A stretch of DNA of 64,000 nt from Ilyomonas limi (GCF_005233845.1 NZ_SZQL01000003.1:62001-126000); one strand, 5' to 3'; numbered from the stretch's first letter, positions 52,993 to 62,529 are shown. Program-made: numbers and translations. The notes: generated from the sequence alone by a model not told the origin.

Positions 52993-53934
52993 TTATACAA
53001 TAGGATAAAAAATCCTGGTCACCCATTTGGTTGTATCAGCTTCCTTACTTCTGTCTGTGATCATTAGTTCAAATGGAATAACAGGCGCATCTAACGAATG
53101 ATCCTGCATATATAGCTCTATTTGGCGGTAAGCATCTAATACAGATGATGTACCACCAATAACCTGTACGGTAAGTATTTTATTCTTATAAGGTATAAAG
53201 CGCTTAGGATAAAATGCACCTTTTGCAGGTAACTTTTTATTAGTAGGTATTCCTACCATTGTAACGAAGCCGCTATCTGTTTTCCTCACATTAAGCATTG
53301 GATAATTTGTAGCATGTGCGCCTTGCTGAGCAATATATCGCTTTAAATTTTGCACAAGCGCGTAAACCTGCACAGTTGAAGGATAAGCATTACTCAGTAT
53401 CTTAGTAGATATTATAGTTGTATCTGTGAGTGTTGTACGTGTAATATTGTAATGATAAACACATGCTGTATTTTCTAAAAAATGGCGAAGCTGCTGCATC
53501 ACTTCTACCATATTGTTTTTTAAGGCATTTGCCTTATAATATGCTACCAATTTATTGAAAGGGTTATTTCCTTCTTGTATTTGTGCGCTCCATTGTAATG
53601 CAGTAGAATCATTTTTTAGTGGAAGTAACACAAGATTACTGGTATAAACAGTATTTTCCTGCTCGATATTGATGTTTGCTGCATTATATAACTTTTGACT
53701 TACAGTATAGGTATATCCATCCCACATTCCACGGCTAGCTCTTTTACTTTTAGTTAGTACTTCATGCCACTGATTGTTTATGACCCGGGATACGGCATTT
53801 GTATTACAGTTTATTTTCGCAATAATGCTTACAGTATGCTGAGAAGGCATAAAGAAATAAACCGCTATTAAACCTATAAGTATAAGTAAAAAAAAACAGG
53901 AAAGTATTTTTGTTACAGTTGTGTGCATAAGCAA
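52993..53934 (-). CDS. Membrane-anchored SRPBCC/GyrI-like effector-binding protein
   Basis: A 313-residue protein with one N-terminal membrane helix (about 9-30), then a polyketide-cyclase-like middle section beginning SIIAKINCNTNAVSRVINN, and a C-terminal GyrI/AraC effector-binding-like domain (about 205-313: GFVTMVGIPTNKKLPAKGAF, VQVIGGTSSVLDAYRQIELY, PVIPFELMITD). This SRPBCC plus GyrI combination anchored to a membrane is seen in Bacteroidota; it has no DNA-binding helix, so it is not a transcription factor. It probably binds a small ligand. It sits between the SusCD terminator and the VCBS lipoproteins. Confidence 0.68.
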   Translation of the reverse strand: MLMHTTVTKILSCFFLLILIGLIAVYFFMPSQHTVSIIAKINCNTNAVSRVINNQWHEVLTKSKRASRGMWDGYTYTVSQKLYNAANINIEQENTVYTSNLVLLPLKNDSTALQWSAQIQEGNNPFNKLVAYYKANALKNNMVEVMQQLRHFLENTACVYHYNITRTTLTDTTIISTKILSNAYPSTVQVYALVQNLKRYIAQQGAHATNYPMLNVRKTDSGFVTMVGIPTNKKLPAKGAFYPKRFIPYKNKILTVQVIGGTSSVLDAYRQIELYMQDHSLDAPVIPFELMITDRSKEADTTKWVTRIFYPIV

Positions 53935-54070
53935 TACAGTTAAGCAATATCAAACTCTAAAGATTTCTTTACCTATAAATAATAGTAAATGTAATTACAA
54001 ACCCTTTATTCCTTTCTTCTACTATTTGTTAAAAAATATACTTGTTTAAATATATAAGTAGGGCAACATA

Positions 54071-54109
54071 TAAAGAAAAAGGTCATTAAAACAATGACCT
54101 TTTTCTTTA
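54071..54109 (-). terminator. 17-bp perfect-stem terminator after SusD
   Basis: Arms 54071-54087 and 54093-54109 pair without mismatch (AAAGAAAAAGGTCATT / AATGACCTTTTTCTTT) around AAAAC. It is 28 bases after the SusD stop and separates SusCD from the downstream genes. Confidence 0.9.
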
Positions 54110-54137
54110 TTAAAACAGTAGTTGTAAGAAATAGTCT

Positions 54138-55775
54138 TTACTGACCGTACCCCTCATTTTGTTTAAGATTGGGATTTGAGGCCAAAGCTGCCGGCGGTAA
54201 AGGGTAAAGCAGGAAATGTGCGTCATCATTAGATTTGTAAGCCCAGGGCTTCAGGAATACGCCAAAGCGGATTAAATCAGTTCTTCTTACAGATTCCCAA
54301 TATAACTCACGTCCTCTTTCTGCCAACAAAGTATGTGCATCGTACACATTATCGGGATTTACCAATACCATTGATGTTAAGGGCTGCGCGTCTCTTGCTG
54401 CTCTCAACTGATTTACCAAGGCCAGTGCACCAGCGTCATCAGGTGCAGCCGAACGCATTTTTGCTTCTGCCACCATTAGTACTACGTCGGAATATCTGAG
54501 AAGCATTAACCAGTTACCTGCAGAATTATAGCTAGAGCTACCAAGAGAGTAATCGGGAAGATATTTTATTACCCGAATACCCTTGTCCTCTAAAAGATTG
54601 CCAGTTTCTTTCAAATCTGGAGAAACATCTGGAGTGAAAATAAGGGAATTACCTTTTCTATCAAAGTATTTATTACCGTCCTGATCATATTGCTGACCTA
54701 TAAGTAATCCAGTCCTTACACCTGAAACATTTGTTACACCAGGATAATATCTTCCGCCAATTCTCATATCCAGTGCAGTATCCTTTGGTGTTTGTGTAGT
54801 CGCAGTAGAAGTACCGAAAGAATTATAAAATTCTGCTACAGTAGAAAAACCATTCCATCCGGCTGCCGGTGCCAGTACGTCATACTGATTATAATGCAAT
54901 GTTGACCACCAATAGTTACTAATCCCTGTATTATTAGTAGATACACCAGATGAATTGGCAGTTGCAAAAATAGCTTCTGAATTAGAAGAGTTATGAGGGC
55001 TAAAAATATCCCAATAATTAGAACTAAATGAATACTTGCCAGAATTGATAATTTCATTACCCAAGCTAATTACTTTCTGCATATCGGCATCGTCGAACGT
55101 GGGGCTTTGCCTGTTAAGAAATGCACCCCTGTTGAGATATACTTTCATCAGCAGCATTTTAGCCGCCTCGGGCGTAGCTTTAGTAATAGGACTTTTACTG
55201 TCAAGATCTGGTATTACAGCATTCAGTTCATTAATTATAAACTGTATCGCACTGTCACCGCTATATACTTTTGGTGCATTTAGCAAGTTTTCACCCGGAT
55301 CTCTATAAGGAAATTGCCCAAAAAGATCCAATAGCTGGTATAATGCAAAAGCCCTTATAAATCTTGCTTCTGCAGCTTGTTCTGCAGAAGGCTTAAAATT
55401 CAGAACATTGGTTGCATCAAACTGGACTTTATTAAGGCCGTTAAACTCATCATTAAAGGTATTAACATTATCCGCTGTCCAGGCATGTTGGTGCAAAGCA
55501 CGCCATTTACCATTATCATCCCAGTCACCACCACGGGTAGGAACAATAGTTTCGTCTGCCGGCACTTCTTCCAAAGCGAAGACCCTTCCCAAGTCTGAAT
55601 AGCGATACCCTAAATCATAATAAGCTGTCTGCAAAAACAAAGAAGCATCAAAAGTATTGGCAGCCTCCTCATTCGTTAAAGTTGAATTTAGTTTTTGATC
55701 CAACTTCGTACAGCTAATAGAATAGGCTATAAAAAGAAAGAATATTGCTGCTTTTATATAATTATAATATTTCAT
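54138..55775 (-). CDS. SusD/RagB family nutrient-binding lipoprotein
   Basis: A 545-residue surface lipoprotein (signal ending AYSISC, Cys22) that forms the lid of the SusCD transporter. SusD features: TPR-like helical core with EQAAEARFIRAFALYQLLDL followed by FGQFPYRD, LLMKVYLNRGAFLN, and the C-terminal ERGRELYWESVRRTDLIRFG motif present in nearly all members. The sequence ends LKQNEGYGQ, as usual. It starts 19 bases after SusC and is closed by a strong terminator, so the two form a bicistron. Substrate cannot be read from the sequence; a neutral glycan or glycoside is most likely. Confidence 0.95.
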   Translation of the reverse strand: MKYYNYIKAAIFFLFIAYSISCTKLDQKLNSTLTNEEAANTFDASLFLQTAYYDLGYRYSDLGRVFALEEVPADETIVPTRGGDWDDNGKWRALHQHAWTADNVNTFNDEFNGLNKVQFDATNVLNFKPSAEQAAEARFIRAFALYQLLDLFGQFPYRDPGENLLNAPKVYSGDSAIQFIINELNAVIPDLDSKSPITKATPEAAKMLLMKVYLNRGAFLNRQSPTFDDADMQKVISLGNEIINSGKYSFSSNYWDIFSPHNSSNSEAIFATANSSGVSTNNTGISNYWWSTLHYNQYDVLAPAAGWNGFSTVAEFYNSFGTSTATTQTPKDTALDMRIGGRYYPGVTNVSGVRTGLLIGQQYDQDGNKYFDRKGNSLIFTPDVSPDLKETGNLLEDKGIRVIKYLPDYSLGSSSYNSAGNWLMLLRYSDVVLMVAEAKMRSAAPDDAGALALVNQLRAARDAQPLTSMVLVNPDNVYDAHTLLAERGRELYWESVRRTDLIRFGVFLKPWAYKSNDDAHFLLYPLPPAALASNPNLKQNEGYGQ

Positions 55776-55794
55776 ATAGCTTAATTATTATCAT

Positions 55795-58700
55795 TTATAA
55801 ACCAAAATTTAAACCAAAGGTGATGATACGTGGAGTAGGGTACGGCAGGTACTCTATGCTTCTCGAAGGATAATTATTATTGCTTTTATCCGTATTTACT
55901 TCAGGATCAAAACCAGTGTACTTGGTAATGACAAATAAGTTTGTTCCGCCAACAAAAACATTCAAATTTTTAATGTAAGTTCCTACATCCCCAACAGCAT
56001 AATTCAAGGTAGCGTTGCGCAGCTTGATGTAATTTCCACTTTCCAAATATCTGTCCGATGCAATGGCGCCACTGCTTACACCTTCACCGGTGCCAAGCAC
56101 GGAATTTGAGACATTCTGCCCTTTTCCGAATTGATAAATATTGGTAACACCATTTAAGGTGTTATTATATATCTGGTATCCAAATGCACCACCCAGGTTA
56201 AAAGTAAGAGAGAATTTATTGTACCGTAGAGTACTGCTAAAGCCGGCTATAACATGCGGATTAGGGTCGCCGGTATAAAATGCAGTATCACCAACTATCT
56301 GGTTACCACTTTGGTCAAATCCCCTGAATGGTTTTAAATAAAACACATCTACAGGTTGATTATTAGTTATACGCTGTGCAAATACATCTGAGAGACCATT
56401 ACCGTTTATAGTACCGGTAAGTATGGGTGCCTGGTTGAAATGCTTCAACATATTCTTGTTGTAAGCTATATTGAAGCCTGCATCCCAGGTAAACTGCTTT
56501 TGTGAAGCAAGTGTAGCATTAATGCCAAATTCAACGCCTGAATTAATTAAGTCAGCAGGCAAGTTGATGAAATAGATAGAAGCTGGAGCCGGCTGAATAG
56601 CGGTACTTTGGAACAGCAGGTCTGTTGTATTTTTATGATAATAATCAATAGAACCTGATACGTTTTTGAAAAGACCGAAGTCTAAACCAATGTTAACTGA
56701 CGTTGTCTTTTCCCATTTTAAATCCGGGTTGGCAACGTTTGTCTGACTAACACTGTTATATTGACTTGAGGAAATTTGTTCCAACGAGGCACCGGAAGGA
56801 AACTCCTGGTTGCCGGTAATACCCCATGATGCACGCAAGGATAAGTTGGTAAATGTACTGCTACCTTTTAAGAAACCTTCATTACTGATATTCCATTTTG
56901 CACCAACGGATGGAAAATAACCATATCTGTTATTTTTACCAAATTTATTAGAACCATCTGCCCTTAAAGTACCAGTCAAATAATATTTATCCGACAAGTT
57001 AAAGTTCACCCTTCCGAATACGGATTGTATCTCTGTATTAGGGTCGCTGGAGTATGTTAAAGGAAACTGAGTGGAGGCATTTTGCATGAAGCTGGTGTAC
57101 TTAACATCGGTACGTGTAGCCTGAACTAAGTTGGTGTTAAAACCTTTAGCAGCCAAACTTGAGTTCTCGTAGCTGCTTTTCCAGTATTCATACCCCGCAA
57201 CAGCATCAAATCTTAAATTGCTGGTCAGGTTAGTATTGTAATTTAAGGTGTGTGTAAAAGTTTGCGAGGTAAGGGCAGCATTAGATATTGCAGCAAAACC
57301 TGAACCTGACAGGCCTTGAATACCAGCCACCCAGCCTTCAATGTTTGTTTTTCGTGTTCCGGCGCCATGGTTAACAGCATACAAGAATTTATAGGTTAAC
57401 CCTTTAGCTAACTCTAATGATGCCGAAACATTGCCTAAAAAAGTATTTACATCTGCGACATCGCTATAAGCATCAATAACAGCCAGGGGATTAGGTATAG
57501 CATAGTTATTTGCGACAGTATTATTGAATTGACCGTTTTCATCATAAAACGGGCTGGTTGGATTCCAGTTTAATGCCCAGGATATTAAAGCACCACCTGC
57601 TCCCGGGGTATTTGAAATCAAACTCATATTTTCTGTTGTATGGCCAGCTATTAAGTTAAAGTCAAGCGTTAAACGTTTATCCAGAAACTTATATGTGCCA
57701 CCCAAATTTGCCAGGTATTTATCTAAAGAAGTCTTTTTAAGAAATCCTGCTGTTTTAGAACCTAAAAAAGAGGCACGAAACTTACCCGTTTCATTTCCAC
57801 CGCTAAATGCCAGACTATAATTCTGTGTTAGATCATTACTTGTTATAGCTTTTAAAGCATCAACAGATGAACCTGCATCGTAAGGGTTAGTATTACCAGA
57901 AAGGGTGTCTAGCTGATACGTCTTAAGCGCATTCCTGAATTGAGAAGCGGAGAGTATATCATATTTCTTCATGTATCCTGCAAATGCCCCGAAGTTGGTA
58001 CCAACTTCTAATTTAGTAGGACCACTTGTTCCCTTCTTTGTTGTTATAACAATTACCCCATTAGCTCCACGCGAGCCATAAATAGCAGCAGAAGATGCAT
58101 CCTTCAATACATCAATTTGTGCAATGTCATTTGGATTGATGTAAAGTAAAGGATTGGACTCCGGTGTGGTACCAAAGCCAAGCCCGGCAGTACCTAGATC
58201 CAAGCTTGGTTTAGCAGTTCTGCCATCCAAAGGCACCCCATCTACCACGTACAAAGGATTGTTAGCAGTGCGGATGGAGTTGTTACCTCTGATTTTTATA
58301 GTAGTGGCAGCGCCAGGCTGTCCGCTGTTAGCTGTAACTTCCAATCCGGCTACTTTATTCTGAAATAGCTGGTCAGGAGCAGCAATAACGCCTTGGTTAA
58401 AATTTTTAGAAGTTACCGAAGCTACCGACCCCGTTACATCCTTCTTTCTTGCCGTTCCGTATCCAATTACTACTACCTCATTAAGATTGGTTTGACCTTG
58501 TGTAACCAAACTCACATTAACGCTGTTTTTGCCCTCGATATTTATGTCTTGTGGCACAAAGCCCACGTAACTAAAAGTAAGTGTTGTTGCAGTTTCGGGC
58601 ACAGCTAGCGAAAAGTTACCGGAAACATCCGTTTGTGTTCCAATATTGGTTCCTTTTACCAGTACAGAGACGCCTTGCAATGCTGCGCCTTTATCGTCTG

Positions 58701-58806
58701 TAACGGTACCGGTTACTGTTTTACTTTGAGCCCAAACTGAAGTTTGCAATAACAGCAGTAGCAGTGGACATAAGAGTAGTACTCTCGTTAGTCGGTTTAG
58801 TTTCAT
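55795..58806 (-). CDS. SusC/RagA family TonB-linked outer-membrane transporter
   Basis: A 1003-residue TonB-dependent transporter. The ATG at 58806 is chosen because it opens the signal peptide MKLNRLTRVLLLCPLLLLLL; an in-frame ATG at 58863 is upstream. Order: CarboxypepD_reg-like domain (VTGTVTDDKGAALQGVSVLV, about 27-115), plug with the SusC signature (VVIGYGTARKKDVTGSV, IRGNNSIRTANNPLYVVDG, LKDASSAAIYGSRGANGVI), then the barrel ending PRIITFGLNFGL. No N-terminal signalling domain for an anti-sigma factor is present. Together with SusD it takes up an oligosaccharide-like ligand, presumably prepared by the GH65 and VCBS proteins downstream (inference). Confidence 0.96.
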   Translation of the reverse strand: MKLNRLTRVLLLCPLLLLLLQTSVWAQSKTVTGTVTDDKGAALQGVSVLVKGTNIGTQTDVSGNFSLAVPETATTLTFSYVGFVPQDINIEGKNSVNVSLVTQGQTNLNEVVVIGYGTARKKDVTGSVASVTSKNFNQGVIAAPDQLFQNKVAGLEVTANSGQPGAATTIKIRGNNSIRTANNPLYVVDGVPLDGRTAKPSLDLGTAGLGFGTTPESNPLLYINPNDIAQIDVLKDASSAAIYGSRGANGVIVITTKKGTSGPTKLEVGTNFGAFAGYMKKYDILSASQFRNALKTYQLDTLSGNTNPYDAGSSVDALKAITSNDLTQNYSLAFSGGNETGKFRASFLGSKTAGFLKKTSLDKYLANLGGTYKFLDKRLTLDFNLIAGHTTENMSLISNTPGAGGALISWALNWNPTSPFYDENGQFNNTVANNYAIPNPLAVIDAYSDVADVNTFLGNVSASLELAKGLTYKFLYAVNHGAGTRKTNIEGWVAGIQGLSGSGFAAISNAALTSQTFTHTLNYNTNLTSNLRFDAVAGYEYWKSSYENSSLAAKGFNTNLVQATRTDVKYTSFMQNASTQFPLTYSSDPNTEIQSVFGRVNFNLSDKYYLTGTLRADGSNKFGKNNRYGYFPSVGAKWNISNEGFLKGSSTFTNLSLRASWGITGNQEFPSGASLEQISSSQYNSVSQTNVANPDLKWEKTTSVNIGLDFGLFKNVSGSIDYYHKNTTDLLFQSTAIQPAPASIYFINLPADLINSGVEFGINATLASQKQFTWDAGFNIAYNKNMLKHFNQAPILTGTINGNGLSDVFAQRITNNQPVDVFYLKPFRGFDQSGNQIVGDTAFYTGDPNPHVIAGFSSTLRYNKFSLTFNLGGAFGYQIYNNTLNGVTNIYQFGKGQNVSNSVLGTGEGVSSGAIASDRYLESGNYIKLRNATLNYAVGDVGTYIKNLNVFVGGTNLFVITKYTGFDPEVNTDKSNNNYPSRSIEYLPYPTPRIITFGLNFGL

Positions 58807-59007
58807 AATAAACAAGCAGATTTTTGAAAGAGTAAAAATAACATGGTTGTGTATTGAATACACAAATTGTTAAAAATATTTTTTTTGTAAACTATTAAGA
58901 CAGAGACTCAGGCAGTTATGCTGCACCGGGAAAGCGTACTTTTTTACCGATATTTTTTACATTAAGGCGGCAGTGCTTATAATAAAGTATAATTGTGGGT
59001 AAATTAA

Positions 59008-59493
59008 TTATGGAGTTACTTTTTCTACCCGTATGCCTGCATTCAAAACATACTGCAGCGGATTTTCGCGCATTACCTGCTGAAGCATGAATTTGTAATT
59101 GCCGGCTTTGAACTTTAGTGGGTTGGTATTAATTAATATGCGGTGCTCTACAATATCGTCAATGGTATTGCCCAGCCATTTTTGGTTGTCGCCCAGTTTT
59201 AGGTTGGCTCGTACCGTTTGCACCGTATCGCCGGGTGGAATGGTGGTGATATCCATCCAAAGATTGTTGAAATGGTATGCGTCGCCATGGCGCAATACTA
59301 TAAATACATTGTAGTGCGCAGCCGTATCGGTAATGGTAAAATTAAATGTAGGTTTTTCGGCGGCAGCCCACTCGTGTTTTGGAAAAGGTATTGTTTTTTC
59401 GTACACATCAAGCTGCTGGCAACCGGCAACAAATGCTGCTAATAGTATAATGATGAAATAAATTTTCAATGTTTCTTTTTTATAAAAGTACAT
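59008..59493 (-). CDS. gldH: Gliding motility lipoprotein
   Basis: A 161-residue lipoprotein from the ATG at 59493 (MYFYKKETLKIYFIIILLAA), with lipobox FVAGC. The mature part matches GldH: DVYEKTIPFPKHEWAAAEKP near the start, a NVFIVLRHGDAYHFNNLW strand with the conserved RH.D.Y.NLW, and LPG-type turns before KAGNYKFMLQQVMRENPL. GldH is needed for gliding and type IX secretion in flavobacteria and is found in most Bacteroidota, including non-gliders. It starts 7 bases after the YicC stop, so the two genes are probably co-transcribed. Confidence 0.93.
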   Translation of the reverse strand: MYFYKKETLKIYFIIILLAAFVAGCQQLDVYEKTIPFPKHEWAAAEKPTFNFTITDTAAHYNVFIVLRHGDAYHFNNLWMDITTIPPGDTVQTVRANLKLGDNQKWLGNTIDDIVEHRILINTNPLKFKAGNYKFMLQQVMRENPLQYVLNAGIRVEKVTP

Positions 59494-59500
59494 AGCCGTA

Positions 59501-60376
59501 TTACAATGCATTCAGTATCTGTTCCTTTGCTTTTTCCAGTTCATCTTTCATCAGCACTACGCATTTTTGCACCTGTGCATGATATGCCTTGGAGCCGGTA
59601 GTATTTATCTCGCGGCCAATTTCCTGCAGTATAAACGATAGCTTCTTGCCTTTACTTATCTCCGGCTCTTTTAGTATCTGCCTGAAATAGTCGCAATGGT
59701 TTTTTAGGCGTACTTGTTCTTCGCTGATGTCTATTTTTTCAATATAATAAATTAATTCCTGCTCCAGGCGGTTAGGATCGTAATTGTCTTTTCCCAAATT
59801 TTCTTCCAGCACTCTTACCAGCCCGTCCTTTATTTTCTTGCGGCGCTCTGGCTCCATAGCAGCAATCTGCTGCTCGTACGATTGTATATTTTTGATACGT
59901 TCCAGCAAATCGGCTTCCAGCGATTTGCCTTCTTCTTTGCGATGAATGTTCAGCTCTTTTATCGCTTCTTTTATCAATACCTGAAATGCCTGCCATTCTT
60001 CGGGGCTTAGCACATCGGTGCTGGGCGTTACCACATCGGGCAATTTTAGCAAAACACTTAATAAATTGTCGGTGTTCATGTTCAGATCGGCAGCTAATTG
60101 CGCCACTGGCTCGTAATACGACTTGGCCAGTTCTGTATTGATAGTCACCGGCTTGGCCGAGCCATTTTGCTTAAGCAGAATACTACATTCTATGCTACCT
60201 CGGATGAGCCCTTCGCTGAGTATGTTGCGTACCTCAAACTCGTAAGGTTTTAGAAGTGTTGGAAGATTTAATCTGATGTCAAACTGTTTACCATTAAGGC
60301 TTCTTATTTCTACTAAAAATGTTTTATCGTTTATAACCTGTTCTGCACGACCATAACCGGTCATTGAATACAACAT
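59501..60376 (-). CDS. yicC: YicC family endoribonuclease
   Basis: A 291-residue cytoplasmic protein with the diagnostic start SMTGYGRAEQ, a YicC_N domain (EIRSLNGKQFDIRLNLP, VRNILSEGLIRGSIEC), a central helical region rich in Glu and Lys, and the DUF1732 C-terminus with FILQEIGREINTTGSKA and the final helix CVVLMKDELEKAKEQIL. E. coli YicC is an RNA-degrading nuclease acting on small RNAs; the family is widespread and conserved residues are all present. Followed by gldH with a 7-base gap. Confidence 0.93.
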   Translation of the reverse strand: MLYSMTGYGRAEQVINDKTFLVEIRSLNGKQFDIRLNLPTLLKPYEFEVRNILSEGLIRGSIECSILLKQNGSAKPVTINTELAKSYYEPVAQLAADLNMNTDNLLSVLLKLPDVVTPSTDVLSPEEWQAFQVLIKEAIKELNIHRKEEGKSLEADLLERIKNIQSYEQQIAAMEPERRKKIKDGLVRVLEENLGKDNYDPNRLEQELIYYIEKIDISEEQVRLKNHCDYFRQILKEPEISKGKKLSFILQEIGREINTTGSKAYHAQVQKCVVLMKDELEKAKEQILNAL

Positions 60377-60755
60377 AGCTTAAAGTTAAGGGGTAAAAGT
60401 AACGGCATTTTTACAAAAGCTATCTTTTGAAAACACTGAATTTTTCTTTAATCAATAATTAATAAGTACATTGTCAACTAAATAGCTTAAGTATTCGGTG
60501 CGTATCCCCACCCGGTCTTACCATCTGAAATGGTAGCGGGAGGGTTAAAATATATTTAATAGACAATGTAACAAGTAAATGATGATAATTAAAGTCGTCG
60601 TTCCGCCTCTTCAGAGGTGAAACCGCCAATGCACATTTATATTTACTTGTAATCAGCGGCAGCCTCTTCAAATGAATTGGGACAAATAGTGCGGAATTTG
60701 TGAACACAATCAGTCAAATATAATTCTAATAATATATTTAATAAACAAATAAAGG
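60377..60755. other. Gene-free stretch of ~380 bp with a structured element
   Basis: Between rpe and yicC. Left arm TACATTGTC (60467-60475) and right arm GACAATGTA (60562-60570) are the tips of an 18-19 bp inverted pair enclosing a TACCAT/ATGGTA hairpin (about 60518-60534). Next to it ACAAGTAAAT (60571-60580) pairs with ATTTACTTGT (60641-60650) around a CCTC/GAGG hairpin (60606-60617). The minus-strand frame over it, starting MFTNSALFVPIHLKRLP, looks non-coding. Confidence 0.5.
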
Positions 60756-61406
60756 CTATACTGCCTTAAATTGCCCGATGGTAGCCACAATATCGTCAGC
60801 TCCAAAAATACTGCTACCGGCAACCAGTACATCGGCACCGGCATTTACTACAGCGGCTGCGTTGTCCAGTGTAATACCACCATCCACTTCTATCAGCGCG
60901 GTATAAGCCTTTTCATCAATCATCCGGCGCAACCTTTTTATTTTTTCAATGCTGTGCTCAATAAACTGCTGCCCGCCAAAGCCCGGGTTCACGCTCATCA
61001 CCAGCACCAAATCCAGGTATGGTAATACATCCTGCAACAGTTCCACCGGCGTATGCGGGTTAAGCGCAACGCCCGCATGAATACCCAACTTTTTTATCTG
61101 CTCGATATTGCGGTGCAAATGCCGGCAGGCTTCATAATGTACCGTAATACTGTTGGCACCCGCACTCTTGAAATCTTCCACATACTTTTCCGGTTCTTCG
61201 ATCATCAGGTGTACATCGTGATATTTGCCGGGGGTTGCTTTGCAAACGGGTTTTATTACCGGCACGCCAAAACTGATGTTGGGCACAAAACGCCCGTCCA
61301 TTACATCAAGGTGTACCCATTCAGCCACGCTGTTATTAATAAGCTCGCACTGCCCGGCAAGATGCAAGAAATCGGATGCTAAAAAGGAAGGCGCAATAAT
61401 GGGCAT
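60756..61406 (-). CDS. rpe: Ribulose-phosphate 3-epimerase
   Basis: A 216-residue TIM-barrel enzyme from the ATG at 61406 (MPIIAPSFLASDF) that interconverts ribulose 5-phosphate and xylulose 5-phosphate in the pentose phosphate pathway. Metal and catalytic motifs: HLDVMDGRFVPNISFG with the first catalytic Asp, HLMIEEP, VMSVNPGFGGQ and IEVDGGI with the second Asp, and AGSSIFG for phosphate binding. Length is standard. The upstream start at 61415 adds three residues. It shares the pathway with the transketolase at 12.4 kb but not the operon. Confidence 0.96.
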   Translation of the reverse strand: MPIIAPSFLASDFLHLAGQCELINNSVAEWVHLDVMDGRFVPNISFGVPVIKPVCKATPGKYHDVHLMIEEPEKYVEDFKSAGANSITVHYEACRHLHRNIEQIKKLGIHAGVALNPHTPVELLQDVLPYLDLVLVMSVNPGFGGQQFIEHSIEKIKRLRRMIDEKAYTALIEVDGGITLDNAAAVVNAGADVLVAGSSIFGADDIVATIGQFKAV

Positions 61407-61492
61407 TGTATGCAATGTTTAATGTGGAATGTTTAAAGTTTAATATTGAACAAAACAAAATCGTTTCAAAAGTAAAACATACCGGCGAGCTA

Positions 61493-61548
61493 TGGTGAAT
61501 GTTGTGATTGGTGAGTGGTGAATTGTCAATGGTGAATTGTGAATGTTG
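61493..61548. repeat. Direct copies of repeat family D
   Basis: TGGTGAATTGTCAATGGTGAATTGTGAATG-type sequence (here written only in part) in direct repeat units GGTGAATTGTCAATGGTGAA and GAATTGTGAATGTTG, of the same family as the inverted pair at 33843-33970. It lies upstream of rpe and downstream of the TPR gene. Confidence 0.5.
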
Positions 61549-61648
61549 TAAGTTGGTGAAAGGTCAAAGGTTAAAAGTGGGAATGAGCTGTATCTTCAAA
61601 ACTTTTCGTGAACCTGTAACCCCTATACTTTAAACAATATTCAACCAT

Positions 61649-62473
61649 TTATTCTGCTCCCAACCTTTTCAGTGCCTGCCTTGTTTCGGGCGACTCTTTA
61701 TCTAGTGCAAGCGATTGTTTAAAATAATATACGGCACTGTCTTTTACATTCATCATCTCGTAGCAGCGCGCCATCCAATAGTAGGCATCGGAATACAAAC
61801 GGTTCACTTTTACCGCCAGACTAAACACATCCAATGCCTGTCGGTATTGTTTACTGTCAAAATAAATTAACCCTTTTTCAATATATGCCTCCATATAGGT
61901 ATAATCGTTTTGAATACATTGGTCAAAGAGGTTTAATGCCAACTCTTTCTGTCCAGTGCGGGCATTATAAACGCCGGCAATAAAGGCACATGCCGCATCA
62001 TAGCTACGACCTAAACCAAGCTGGCGTACCTGGTTGCATATAAGCAGGCTACGTGGATTTTTTTGTTCGGCATAAATATTAGCCAGGCTTAGCATTGCAT
62101 CGGCAGAGGGATATACTTTAATGGCATTAGTATAACTGGTAATGGCATTGGCGGTATCTTTTGCATCTTCTTCTATCTGTGCCTTGGTGTACCACAAACC
62201 GTAGTTGCCGCTGTCTTTTTTAATAAGCGTATCCATTTGCTTTAATGCCGGAGCATACGCATCTATGCTATCTAATGCAATGGCTAACTGCAGTCTTATT
62301 CCTACACTATCAGGGTGTTGCGCTACCTGCTGTTGCAGAGCCAGCACTTCGGGTGGCAATGTTTTTTCTTTTTTATTATCTCCAGAAGCATCGCCAGTAG
62401 TAGTGTTGCTATCGTTTTTACAACCTACAACAGTGCAGAATAATAGTATAGCATAAAAAAAATATCTCTTCAT
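61649..62473 (-). CDS. TPR-repeat lipoprotein
   Basis: A 274-residue exported protein (signal ending TVVGC, Cys18). After an acidic/lysine linker come about five TPR-like helical pairs (QQVAQHPDSVGIRLQLAIAL, YGLWYTKAQIEEDAKDTANA, ADAMLSLANIYAEQKN, YMEAYIEKGLIYFDSKQYRQ, SDAYYWMARCYEMMNVKDSA). TPR lipoproteins of this kind act as protein-protein adaptors in the periplasm; no partner is evident from context. It diverges from the 4-TM gene at 62530. Confidence 0.8.
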   Translation of the reverse strand: MKRYFFYAILLFCTVVGCKNDSNTTTGDASGDNKKEKTLPPEVLALQQQVAQHPDSVGIRLQLAIALDSIDAYAPALKQMDTLIKKDSGNYGLWYTKAQIEEDAKDTANAITSYTNAIKVYPSADAMLSLANIYAEQKNPRSLLICNQVRQLGLGRSYDAACAFIAGVYNARTGQKELALNLFDQCIQNDYTYMEAYIEKGLIYFDSKQYRQALDVFSLAVKVNRLYSDAYYWMARCYEMMNVKDSAVYYFKQSLALDKESPETRQALKRLGAE

Positions 62474-62529
62474 ACTGCAAAAATATACGGTGTCGGTGTA
62501 GCTTTGACTTAAACAAAAACCAAAAACGA

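Noticed and set aside
60474-60707. 77-codon minus-strand frame
   Set aside because: Covers the two stem-loop modules and has no protein-like composition.
62478-62485. TATTTTTG -7 box upstream of the TPR lipoprotein
   Set aside because: It ends only 4 bases before the ATG at 62473, so transcription would start inside the start codon.
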